Assembly: GCA_011799875.1 (NCBI GenBank)
Contig: CM022298.1
Coordinates: forward strand, 722,943,405 to 723,007,404
Length of the DNA stretch: 64,000 nt
Reading direction: 5' to 3'
DNA from: Thinopyrum elongatum
Lineage: Eukaryota; Streptophyta; Magnoliopsida; Poales; Poaceae
Both the position numbers and the translations under genes were made by a program. The notes beneath the pieces are model-generated. The model was given only the letters and a program-made list of their open reading frames with translations, had not been told where the DNA came from and ran no database searches. This document shows positions 1 to 10,248 of this stretch, in pieces; within the stretch, counting starts at the first letter, position 1; each line of letters starts with the position of its first letter.

Positions 1-1963
1 AAAGGCATGAAGTTCGAGTGGACACCCAAATGTCAGGAAGGTTTTAAAACTCTGAAAGACTTGTTAACTTCTGCCCCAGTGCTTGCTCTCCCAGACACTC
101 ACAAGGACTTTGTGATCTATTGCAACACCTCTCGTCAAGGGTTAGGCTGTGTCCTAATGCAAGAGTATAAAGTGATTGCATATGGCACTCGCCAGTTGCA
201 TCCACATGAAGAGAACTATCCAACGCATGATCTCGAACTGGCTGCAGTTATCTATGCTATGAAGTCATGGCGACATTACCTTCTTGGTAATCATTGCGAG
301 ATCTACATGGATCACCAAAATCTAAAGTACGTATTCACTCAGCTAGACCTGAACCTTCGTCAGCAAAGATGGATGGAGGCAACATCACACTATGACTTGG
401 GTATTTCTTTCACCCAAGCAAAGCTAATGTAATGGTTGATGCCTTAAGCCGCAAGTCTTATTGCAACAACGTCATTGTACGAACAACACAAACAAGCACT
501 TCTTTGTGAAGAACTCCGCAAGTTAAACCTTGAGATAGTTCCCCAGGGTTTTCTGAATACCTTGGTTGTTGAACCAGATCTTGAGCTCACCATCAAGACT
601 TCGTATAAATATGACTCTGAAGTCGAAAAGATTCAGCACTATCTCACAGAAGGACAGCCCTCATGCTTCAGAATGATGCTCATGGCACCTTGTTCTTCAA
701 AGATCAATTAGTGGTTCCTAGAAAGGACAACCTTGATATGACCCAGGACGTCATGAAAGAAGCTCATGATATACCTCTGTCAATTCACCCTGGTAGTACC
801 AATATGTACCAAGACATTTGTCTGAGATTCTGGTGGTCTAATATGAAGCAAGACATTGCTCGATATGTTTGTGAATGTAATGTTTGCCATCGCATCAAAG
901 CAGAACATCAAAGACCTGCTGGAACTCTGCAACCACTTGCTATTCCTGAATGGAAATGGGACAAAGTTGAAATGGAATTCATCACTAGATTTCCCAGATC
1001 ACAAAAGGGTTATGATGCTATTTTTGTTGTCATTGACCGATTCTCCAAAGTTGCTCATTTTCTACCCGTCAAGGAAACCATCAGAACAAGTCAGCTGACA
1101 GATTTGTATGTTTCCAGAGTTCTGTCGCTCCATGGTATTCCATTGGACATCAGCTCAGACCGTCTGAGCCTCTTTACCTCAAGGTTCTGGGGAAGTTTTC
1201 AGGAAGCTATGGGAACTCATCTGTCCTTTAGCACTGCTTTTCACCCCCAGTCCAGTGGTCAAGTTGAACGAGTCAATCAAATTCTTGAAGATATGCTTCG
1301 TGCTTGTGTCATTTCATTTGGAAGGAAATGGGAGGAATCCCTCCCGTATGCTGAATTCTCATACAACATTAGCTATCAAGCTAGTCTAGACAAACTGGGA
1401 ACGGCCACTCTTTGGTCTGGATATTATCCAACACGCCGAGGAACAAGTTTGCGTTATTCGTGAAAATCTGAAGACTGCTCAGTCTCGTCAGAAAAGTCAG
1501 TATGACCGTCATCACCAAGAAATGGTCTATCAACCTGGCAAACAAGCTTGCCTTTGTGTCACACCGATGAAAGGTGCTCACCGTTTCGGAATCAAGGGCA
1601 AGCTAGCTCCTCGCTACATTGGTCCTTTCCGCATTCTTTCAAGATGTGGAGAAGTGGCATATCAGTTGGAAGTATTGTCGAACCTTTCTCAGGTTCACGA
1701 TGTCTTCCATGTGTCGCAACTCCGCCGCTGCTTCAAGGATCCTATCTGAGCAGTGGATCATGAAGTGCTTGAATTGCAAGAACATCTCTCTTATCAAGAG
1801 CATCCGGTCCACATTGTTGATCAAGCTGAACGTCACACCCATTAGAAGACAACCAAGTTCCTTAAAAGTTCAGTGGTAAAATCATTCTGAAGATGAATCC
1901 AATTGGGAACGCGAGGATCTTCTTCGTGATGAATACCCCGCTCTCTTTCCATCTACCTCTTAA
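1..1963 (+). pseudogene. Decayed Ty3/gypsy pol fragment (RNase H, zinc-binding domain, integrase), element A
   Basis: This is the C-terminal part of a gypsy pol polyprotein, broken into at least three frames. Frame 7-432 holds RNase H (motifs HDLELAAV and DHQNLKY). Frame 663-1463 holds the HHCC zinc finger (HPGSTNMY, CNVCHRIK) and the integrase core. Frame 1522-1749 holds the C-terminal domain ([16 protein letters not shown]). The first RNase H Asp is Asn (YCNTS, codon 124-126) and the first integrase Asp is Glu (EMEFITRFP), while the second Asp (SSDRLSLF) and the Glu (QVERVNQ) remain. A frameshift lies near 430, and a deletion at about 1390 joins YQASLDK to downstream sequence. It is clearly inactive. 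The same region is in an open frame in element B on the other strand, which makes the lesions easy to see. Confidence 0.93.
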
Positions 1964-1986
1964 ATCTCAGGACTAGATTTTCTTTT

Positions 1987-1999
1987 AGAGGAGAAGAGT
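1987..1999 (+). other. Polypurine tract of element A
   Basis: AGAGGAGAAGAGT lies directly before the LTR start TGTAACACCCC at 2000. This is the expected place for the plus-strand DNA primer, and it shows that the LTR to the right is the 3' LTR of element A. Confidence 0.8.
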
Positions 2000-3502
2000 T
2001 GTAACACCCCTGTAATTAAGCTACAATGATCTCCCCATAATAATGCCATGTCATCATGTTTTGCAAAGCTTAATTGCCACGTGGTCCAAACTCAAAGTCA
2101 AATTCAAATTCAAATTGCATGTCAAATATTTACATCTTCAAACATGCAAACAAAATTGTTGGTAATGTTGCAAATAATCGCTAAGTAATTATGTTAAGGA
2201 AAACAACATCACCCAAATTACCGAAATGCCCCTAAGTACTACAACAGTGAATCAGCAGCACTTGTATTAACCATTTCAAAATAAACAAATATTTTAACAT
2301 TTCAAAATGGCATGAAACTTTGTGGACATGCTCAAAATAATGCCTAGTATTTATGTGCCAAATTTCATGTTCAGCAAAAATCATTTGAGGCAAAAATAAA
2401 ATGCAAACCAGAGTAGAAAATCAAAACAGAAAAAGAAAAGGAAACAGGAAAATAGCTCACTTCACCGCTAGGTCTAAGTGAACACAGTGCGGTCCAGCCC
2501 AGCCTGCGAAGCCTTTCGTCCTCCTCTCGCCGCACGCGCGCACCGCACCCGACCGCGCCCATACGCCGTCCCCGCCGAGCCAGCTCGCCGCCCCACGCCG
2601 CGATAGTCGCCACGGATGGGATAAGAGCAGCCCCGCGGAGCCTAGGGACAAACCCTAGCTCCATTCCCCCCTTCCCCGTGCCGTTTTCTTCCCCACAGCA
2701 CGCGCAGACATCGCCATGGCCGTCGTCGTCCACGTGCCCTCCGTCGATCCCGCGCCGTGAGACCTTGTCCATCAACTGCGTAGTCGTCCGCTGCTTCCTC
2801 TGCAAGGCCCAGCTCGAGCCGCGACATAGTCAACCCTCGGGATCGACCACTTCCTCCCATTTCGGTCGCTGGCAATCTTTGTCAACTCCGGCGCCATCTG
2901 CTGCTCCTGTCCCACGCCGAGCCTTACTTGTGCTCCTGGGTGAGCTCCTTGTCAAAACCCCTTGCTTGCCCGCTCGATTCTGTGCCCATAGTCGTCGTTG
3001 CCATCGCCACCGTAGCTCCTCGTCGCCATGTTCACAGCTAGCAAAGCTCGTAATGGAGCTGCGCATCGAGCTCCAGGGCTCCCCAGGAGGCCAACGAGCC
3101 CCTCAGCGCCCTTTGAAGTGCCGCCTATCACCGGATCTGACTGCACCCGAGCTCCAGTCACTGCCTAACTCATCGACGTCGCAGCTACAGACCACCCCAG
3201 CCGCTGCCACCGCCACCATTGGACGCGGCGTGCGGCCAGCTTTCCAATGCGCCCAACCACACATCAAGCCGTCGCCTGTGGGCGATTTTCGACGAAACCC
3301 GACGCCGTCAGCCGTGTTTCTGGTCAACGGAGTATCATCGCTGGTGCGCCACCGCCTCTGTGTCACTGACATGTGGCCCCGAGTGGTTAGCCGCGCTAAT
3401 TAGGCACTAAACAGCCACTGACACATGGGCATGTTCACTGTAGCAATTAGTTAAATTAATTAAACTTTGTCAGTTAGTTCAGACACTGACACTGGGCCCC
3501 AC
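2000..3502 (+). mobile_element. 3' LTR of gypsy element A, segment 1 of 4
   Basis: The LTR starts with TGTAACACCCC right after the polypurine tract. It matches the start of the LTRs of element B read on the minus strand (shared TAATGCCATGTCATCATG, for example). It includes a GC-rich block at about 2460-3360, as the B LTRs do; long frames there are composition artefacts. The segment ends at the CCCAC target duplication of element B (3498-3502) and resumes at 14299. Confidence 0.85.
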
Positions 3503-3504
3503 TA

Positions 3505-6500
3505 TGACGCCCCGGCCCGATCGTGCACTAATCATACACGCAAATGCACACGATCAAGCCTAAGGACTCACGGGAAGATATCACAACACAACTCTAAAAC
3601 ATAAATAAAGTCATACAAGCTTTATATTACAAGCCAGGGGCCTCGAGGGCTCGAATACATAAGATTGCGTACAAGCGTCAGCAGAAGCATCAGATATCTG
3701 AGTACAGATATAAAAGAAAGCACAGAAAGGCCTTTAGAAAGGCGGGGCAAAGTAAAACACAACGATCGAAAGGCGTAGGCCTCCTTCCTAGGACCCTCCG
3801 ATCCTACTCCTGGTCGTCAGTCAACTCGTAGCAGAATCCATCCTCTGGGTAGTAGTAGTAGTCGATCGACGGGGCATCTGTCTCAGGGGCTCCGTCCTCT
3901 AGTCGCAACAAACTGATATGGGGAGAAAAGGAAAACAAAGCAACCGTGAGTACTCAGAAGTACTCAGCAAGCAAGGATCTACACTACATATGCAACATTA
4001 TCAAAGGGAGGCTGTATATGTGGACTGGGCTGCAGAAATGCCAGAATAGAGAGAAGGCCTAGTCCTATCGAAGACTAGCATCTTCAGCGGTCTTGCAGAA
4101 ATAGAAGAGGGTAGAACAGTACAATATAATGTAGCAGTATCATTAAGTCTCAACCTCACCCAGAGATACTTTCTCGACTCCCTGCGAGAAAGCAATCCTA
4201 GAGCCATATAGTCATCAACCTCGTCCTGAGATCCCTTCTCGACTCCCTGCGAGAAGCAATCCCAGAGCCATAGTATCCAAGTATCCAGTTCTAAAATTGT
4301 ATCAATAAGGATACAACTCTGAGTGTCCGTTACCGTAGGACAGGCTATCGATAGAAGTTTTCTTCCCTGCAGGGGTGCACCAACTTACCCAACACGCTCG
4401 ATTTACTCCGGCCGGACACACTTTCCTGGGTCATGCCCGGCCTCGGCCAAACGACACATCGCAACCCTACCTACAGCTCAGCAGAGAGGTCCCCGCCGGT
4501 CTACATCCTAAGCGCAAGGGGGTCTTGGCCATAGCCCCTCGCCCTCCGGGTCGTTGCGCACATGGCTCAAATCCAAGCACCACCGCAATGGCGCCAATCA
4601 CTCCATACCGCACTGCTGAACTGGATGTCTGATAGAGCTTTCGGCTGATGCATACGATGCAGAACGCCCATACTATGCCCACGTGATGGTTAGTGCTATT
4701 AGACCAGAGGCCTGCTCGCATCAAATATCCAAATCGTTAGGACTAGGGGCTTGCGGTAACGAGCAGAGACTCACGAAAGATGTGACACCGTCGCCCCGTC
4801 TCGAGGACTTGCTGCAAGGGTTAAGAATGCCCGGCCGCGCCTCGTATTCACCACTCGGGCACCACACTGGCACCTGTCTTCACAACACTCGCCTCTGAGG
4901 CGCATGCGGGTACCCCTCAGGGTTGACCCGCCTATCCAAGTAACAGTGTAAAGTCCAAGTATCCGTGTGTCCATAACATCAGGGGAATCCGAGGTATCAC
5001 CCTTGTTGGATTCCTACTCGATGTATCCGTCAAGGTGAACTCGGAGGAATCACCCTCGTTGGGTTCACACTTGAGGTGTTGTACGACGGCGTCGTTATCG
5101 GAAGCGGTGAAGGAGGAATCACCCTCGATGACCACGATCGAATAGCTACTCTACAGAGTTAACATCAGAAGTGCTACATGAGGTATCACCCTCGGCACTC
5201 GATAGTAACGCTGCAGTGTCGTTACAACTAAGGGGGGGGTGATGTGCGGTGTCGGGGCCTGGTCTTCAATCCCGTTGAACGGGTCTTCGGATAATCCAGC
5301 GGGGTAGTCGGGATAAGTGGGGTCACTGATAGGTCTCTACCCAGCCTATACTAAGCAGTTTAGGATATGCAGGTAATTATCAACAGCAGGTTACAATAAA
5401 CAGGCTATGCATCAGAATAGGTAAAGCAGCAGCAGCAATTCTAATGCAAGCATGAGAAAATAGAATTGGGGATATCGGGATGATCAAAAAGGGGGGGCTT
5501 GCCTGGTTGCTCGGCGGCAAGGGCAAGGTCGTCAATGGTGTCGTCGGTCTCCTGAGCGGCGTCAGTCTCGGGGACGACGGCGGTGTCGGGGGCTACCGAT
5601 AGAGAAGAGGGGGAGGAAACAGTATAAATACACAGCGAACAAGTGCAGCACAAAGCATAACATGGCAATACGCGGTGACGGAGGTGATCTAACGCAGTGT
5701 CGGGTGATACTGGCGAAGGTGGGATTTATCCGGGAATGTTTTCCCGATTCCGGACATTTGTCAGATAGATGACCGGAGGGGAACGGTTACATGTTCGGAT
5801 AGTTAGGGACATGTGACGGACGAACGGACCGCGTATTCGGATTCGTCTCGTCGTTCTGAGCAACTTTTATGTACAATGTTTTTTTATCTGAGCTACGGAT
5901 TATTTTATATGATTTTCTAAAGCTTTTATTAATTCCTGGAATTTAAATATTTATTTAAATCAAACATTATCCAGAACAGTGTTTGCTGACGTCAGCATGA
6001 CGTCAGGACCAGTGGGTCCCACCTGTCATTCTCACATAAGGCTAATTAGGGTTTGATTATGTTAATTACAGTTTAATTAGACTAATTAATCAATTAGATT
6101 AATTAAACAGAATTAATTAAGTTAATTAATTAATATTTATTTATTTTTATTAACTTTTTTTAGGGGCCGGTGGGGCCTACTGGGCAGTGGCCCTTAGGCC
6201 AAAGCGGGCGCGGGCTACGGGGACTGCGGGTGCGGGCGCCCGTCAGGGCATGACCCGGGGCGCCGGCCGGTCGAGGCCGCGGCGGGACACGCGCGGGCGG
6301 CGAGGGGGAGGCTTCGGGGCGGCGAGCGGAAGGCGCGGGCGGAGCGGCGAGCTGCGGGCGTGGGCGGCCGACGCGAGGCGCAGGCGGCATCGAGCAGCAG
6401 CAGCTAGCAAGGCGGCAGCAGGCGGGCGGTGCAGCGAGGCGGAGGGCAGGAAACAACGGCAACAGCGGCGGTTGCGGGCCGCGGCGAGCAGCAGTGCGGA

Positions 6501-7518
6501 GCATGGCTGGCCGGGGTGAGGCCAGAGGAAGGCGGGGCGCGTGGGAGCACGGCCTACGGCTCGGACAGAGCCGGAGCAAAGGGGAGGCGAAGGAGAGCTC
6601 ACAGCGAGGGGGGATCGGGGAAGCACTTGGGGTGGCCGGGGTGGCGTCGTAGCAGCGACACGGCGGCGAGGCAGTGCTGGTGCCGACGAATTGGGCGAGG
6701 GGGATCCGGCGAAGGGGGCTCAGTGCGGCGACATTGGAGGAGATGCGGGGCGGGGGCAGCGGTCCTCGGGCGCGGTGCGGCGCCGGGGAGGGTGGCGATG
6801 GGGTGCAGCGAGGTCCGGCGATGGGGTGGCGCCGGGGAGTTGGCGACGGCGCTGGGCCGCCGGGTCTCCGCCCCCTCGATTTGTAATCGGGTCGGGGGGA
6901 AGCAGAGGACAGGGAGACGGGGGGGTGGCGAGTGGGGGTGGGCTAGGGTTCAGTGCGGCTGGGGGGTTGTAAGGGGGGTTTGGGCCGGCTGGCTGGGCCG
7001 GCCTGGTGGCCTGCTGGGCCGAGGCCCAGTCGGGGGGGGGGGAGGGGTCCCTTTTCTTTTTGTTTTCTTTTGTTTTTCTTTCTTTCTGTTCCTGTTTTGC
7101 AAAATGTGTGGCCCCCATTAGAGTTTTGCAAAATATGAGAGCTGGCCCACAAATCACAGCACAATATATCCTACCACCAAAAACTAGTTTGGGGTAAATA
7201 TCTTTTCATATTTATTTTAGATTAAATAAAAGGTAATTAAATATTGTCTTTAGTCACTGTTTGGGGATGTTTGAGTCACTTACCCAACTCCAATGATGTT
7301 GGTTTCAATTTTAGAATTGTCTCTGATTTATTTGCTATTTAATGAACAATTTAGTTTCTATGTTGGACAACTTTTATTTTCCACTTCCATTTAAATTTGG
7401 ATTTTGACTTAGGAGTTGAAATGCAATATGATGTTAATGATGATCATGCACTGTTAAACATGATGACATGGCATAATCAAAAGGGTGATCACTATAGTTA
7501 ACCACCGGGGGTGTTACA
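3505..7518 (-). repeat. 3' LTR of gypsy element B
   Basis: On the minus strand it runs from TGTAACACCCCCGG (right edge) to GGGGCGTCA (left edge). It contains a GC-rich block at about 6170-7050 with long overlapping frames on both strands. These are alanine-, arginine- and proline-rich and differ between the two LTR copies, so they are not genes. Two near-identical segments with the core CTCGACTCCCTGCGAGAA occur at about 4165-4205 and 4220-4265. Confidence 0.9.
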
Positions 7519-7520
7519 AA

Positions 7521-7528
7521 TCTCCTCT
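7521..7528 (-). other. Polypurine tract of element B
   Basis: On the minus strand AGAGGAGA, then TT, then the LTR start TGTAACACC. The position and composition are as expected for a gypsy plus-strand primer. Confidence 0.75.
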
Positions 7529-7554
7529 ACTAACAAGAATTCTCGTCCCGAGAA

Positions 7555-9726
7555 TTAAGAAGTAGAAGGAAAAAGTTCGGGGTATTCCGCACGAAGATTA
7601 TCCTCGCGTTCCCAAGTGGCTTCATCTTTAGTATGATTTGACCACTGCACTTTGAGGAACTTGGTAACCTTCTGACGGGTCCGACGTTCAGCTTCATCGA
7701 GAATGCGGATCGGATGCTCCTTATAAGATAGATCATCTTGCAATTCGAGCACCTCGTGATCCACAGCTCGGTGCGGAGATTCCTTGAAGCATTGACGAAG
7801 TTGCGACACATGGAAGACGTCGTGGATATGAGAGAATTGTGGCGGCAACTCCAATTTATATGTCACCTGTCCATGTCTAGCAATAATGCGGAAAGGACCA
7901 ATGTAGCGCGGAGCTAGCTTGCCCTTGATTCTAAAACGGTGAGTGCCTTTCATCGGGGTGACTCGCAGATAAGCCTGATCACCAGGTTGATAAGTCAAAC
8001 CCCATCGTTTGCGATCATAGTTGCTCTTCTGGTGGTCCTGAGCTGCCTTGAGATTTTCCCGGACAATACGAACTTGTTCTTCGGCGTGTTGAATAATATC
8101 CGGACCCACGAGCGGTCGTTCCCTAGTTTCTGACCAATTCAGATGGGTTCGACACTTACGTCCATAAAGAACTTCAAAGGGAGCCATTTTCAAACTGGCT
8201 TGATAGCTGTTGTTATAAGAGAACTCGGCATAAGGAAGAGATTCTTCCCACTTCTTACCGAATGAAATAACACAAGCCCGAAGCATGTCTTCAAGAACCT
8301 GATTGACTCGTTCGACTTGGCCTTGGGATTGGGGATGATAAGCTGAACTCCAGGTAATATGAGTTCCCATAGCTGTTTGGAAACTTTCCCAGAATTTGGA
8401 AGTGAAAAGACCGCCACGGTCCGAACTAATCTCCTTCGGAATACCGTGGAGTGTTACAATTCTGGAGATATACAACTCTGCTAACTGACTAGCAGTGATA
8501 GTTTCTTTGACAGGCAGAAAGTGTGCAACTTTAGAGAGTTGGTCGACGACAACAAGAATAGCATCGTGACCCTTCTGTGACCTGGGAAGTCCTGTAACGA
8601 AATCCATCTGAACCTTATCCCATTTCCATAGAGGAATAGGAAGTGGTTGCAGAATTCCAGCTGGTTTCTGATGTTCTGCTTTAACGCGACGACACACATC
8701 ACATTCAGCAACATAACGAGCAATGTCCTGCTTCATTCTAGACCACCAGTACCTTTGACAAAGATCATGATACATCTTGGTGCTACCCGGATGAATAGAC
8801 TGCGGGGTATCATGTGCCTCTTTCATAACTTTGTCAGTCATAAGCTCGAAGCGAGGTACGACAATGCGGTTTCTGAAATACAAGGTTCCATCTTCAGACA
8901 GCGAGAAATCCCTGTAGTTTTCACGGTGAAGATTTTCCTTCATCAGATCAACTTCAGCATCTTTAGCTTGCGCATTCTTAACAACTTTCTCAAGATCTGG
9001 TTGCATCACAAGGTTATTAAGAGAACCCTGTGGGATAATACGGAGATTCAGCTTGCATAGTTCTTCAAAAAGACAAGGTTGAGCTCGCCTAACCATGAGG
9101 TTGTCGCAATAGGACTTGCGGCTTAAGGCATCAGCCATCACGTTAGCCTTGCCAGGGGTATAGGAAATACCCAAATCATAGTCCGCAATGGCCTCCATCC
9201 ATCTTTGCTGACGGAGGTTTAGAGAAGGTTGAGTAAACAAGTACTTCAGACTTTTATGATCCGTGTAGATCTCGCAACGATTACCGAGAAGGTAATGTCG
9301 CCACAACTGCAATGCATAGATTACAGCAGCCAGTTCTAGATCATGTACCGGATAATTCTCTTCATGTGGGCGCAACTGATGAGAGCCATAAGCAATCACT
9401 TTACGCTCTTGCATTAGGACACAGCCTAATCCTTCGCGGGATGCATCACAATAAATCACAAAGTCTTTGCGGGTATCTGGAGGAGATAGTACTGGGGCAG
9501 ATGTCAACTTGTCTTTGAGTGTTTGAAAGCTATCCTGACATTTGTCTGTCCATTCAAACTTAACGCCCTTGTGAAGCAGATCAGTCAAAGGCTTAGCAAT
9601 ATTAGAAAAGTTCTCGACAAATCGACGGCAATAGCTTGCAAGGCCAAGAAAACTTCTGACTTGCTTGACGTTCTTCGGAGGAGTCCAGTCAAGAATAGCC
9701 TGAACTCGTTCTGGGTTAACAGCAAT
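7555..9726 (-). CDS. Partial gypsy pol: end of RT, RNase H, integrase (element B)
   Basis: An open frame of 723 codons with no stop, closed upstream by TGA at 9727-9729. It has no obvious ATG start because the front of pol has been deleted. In order it contains: the RT connection ([13 protein letters not shown]); RNase H with its four acidic sites ([29 protein letters not shown]); the HHCC zinc finger ([16 protein letters not shown]); the integrase D,D-35-E core ([24 protein letters not shown]); and a C-terminal domain ending in [11 protein letters not shown] and a short tail. All catalytic residues that can be seen are present. Gag, protease and the RT palm are missing. Compare the mutated copy at 1-1963. 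Confidence 0.9.
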   Translation of the reverse strand: MAVNPERVQAILDWTPPKNVKQVRSFLGLASYCRRFVENFSNIAKPLTDLLHKGVKFEWTDKCQDSFQTLKDKLTSAPVLSPPDTRKDFVIYCDASREGLGCVLMQERKVIAYGSHQLRPHEENYPVHDLELAAVIYALQLWRHYLLGNRCEIYTDHKSLKYLFTQPSLNLRQQRWMEAIADYDLGISYTPGKANVMADALSRKSYCDNLMVRRAQPCLFEELCKLNLRIIPQGSLNNLVMQPDLEKVVKNAQAKDAEVDLMKENLHRENYRDFSLSEDGTLYFRNRIVVPRFELMTDKVMKEAHDTPQSIHPGSTKMYHDLCQRYWWSRMKQDIARYVAECDVCRRVKAEHQKPAGILQPLPIPLWKWDKVQMDFVTGLPRSQKGHDAILVVVDQLSKVAHFLPVKETITASQLAELYISRIVTLHGIPKEISSDRGGLFTSKFWESFQTAMGTHITWSSAYHPQSQGQVERVNQVLEDMLRACVISFGKKWEESLPYAEFSYNNSYQASLKMAPFEVLYGRKCRTHLNWSETRERPLVGPDIIQHAEEQVRIVRENLKAAQDHQKSNYDRKRWGLTYQPGDQAYLRVTPMKGTHRFRIKGKLAPRYIGPFRIIARHGQVTYKLELPPQFSHIHDVFHVSQLRQCFKESPHRAVDHEVLELQDDLSYKEHPIRILDEAERRTRQKVTKFLKVQWSNHTKDEATWEREDNLRAEYPELFPSTS

Positions 9727-10231
9727 TCATGGGCAGGTAGTCAAAGAGGTTGACGATGATATCACCGACCACTAGAGGCAAGGATGGAATTGCTGTTCAT
9801 GAATTCATTTAACATCTCGAAAGAAGTCAAAATGTTGCCGATGAACAAGACACATTTTGCCGAGAGATTCCAAAAGTGTCAAATGACAGTGTGAGAAGCG
9901 TAAGATACTTGTAAAGGAAGGTTAAACAAACCAATGGAAAGGAAAATGATGATTATCAGACTAATCGTTCCATGGAAAGGATCAGTTGCGAATATCCAGC
10001 TCTTTGGGAGAATGTGATTACGAGATCCTAATGTTGGAGTTAGTAAAATCATTTAACCTGAATAGAAGAGAGATCAGAGTCCCAGATTAAAGACGAGGAA
10101 TAAAAGATACTAATACCACCCAATTGGAGACGTGGGCCCGTAAGCCACACAGCCAAGTTAGTAAAACAATTTTCGATTACTAGACTCAACTTTGGCCAAG
10201 GAGTTGGAAAGGGGGTTCCTACAGTCAGCCG
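9727..10231 (-). other. Leader of element B with deletion junction
   Basis: Between the PBS and the pol fragment lie about 500 bp without coding signal, presumably the 5' untranslated leader and possibly the first bases of gag. The pol frame starts abruptly at about 9726, which marks the internal deletion. No other gene is seen here. Confidence 0.6.
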
Positions 10232-10243
10232 GCTCTGATACCA
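10232..10243 (-). other. Primer binding site of element B (tRNA-iMet)
   Basis: The minus strand reads TGGTATCAGAGC, the standard plant PBS complementary to the 3' end of initiator tRNA-Met. It lies five bases inside the 5' LTR edge (spacer CAAGT) and fixes the minus orientation of element B. Confidence 0.92.
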
Positions 10244-10248
10244 ACTTG

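Noticed and set aside
2678..3403. 241-codon plus-strand frame in LTR segment 1 of element A
   Set aside because: It lies in the same GC-rich LTR block; no domain, overlapping frames on the other strand, and no equivalent in the B LTR.
6160..7157. Many long overlapping frames on both strands in the GC-rich part of the 3' LTR of element B (and 12927-13972 in the other LTR)
   Set aside because: All six frames are open because of GC bias. The peptides are Ala/Arg/Pro/Gly-rich, carry no domain, and indels between the two LTR copies shift the frames.
8647..9060. 137-codon plus-strand frame
   Set aside because: Antisense shadow of the gypsy pol frame on the minus strand.
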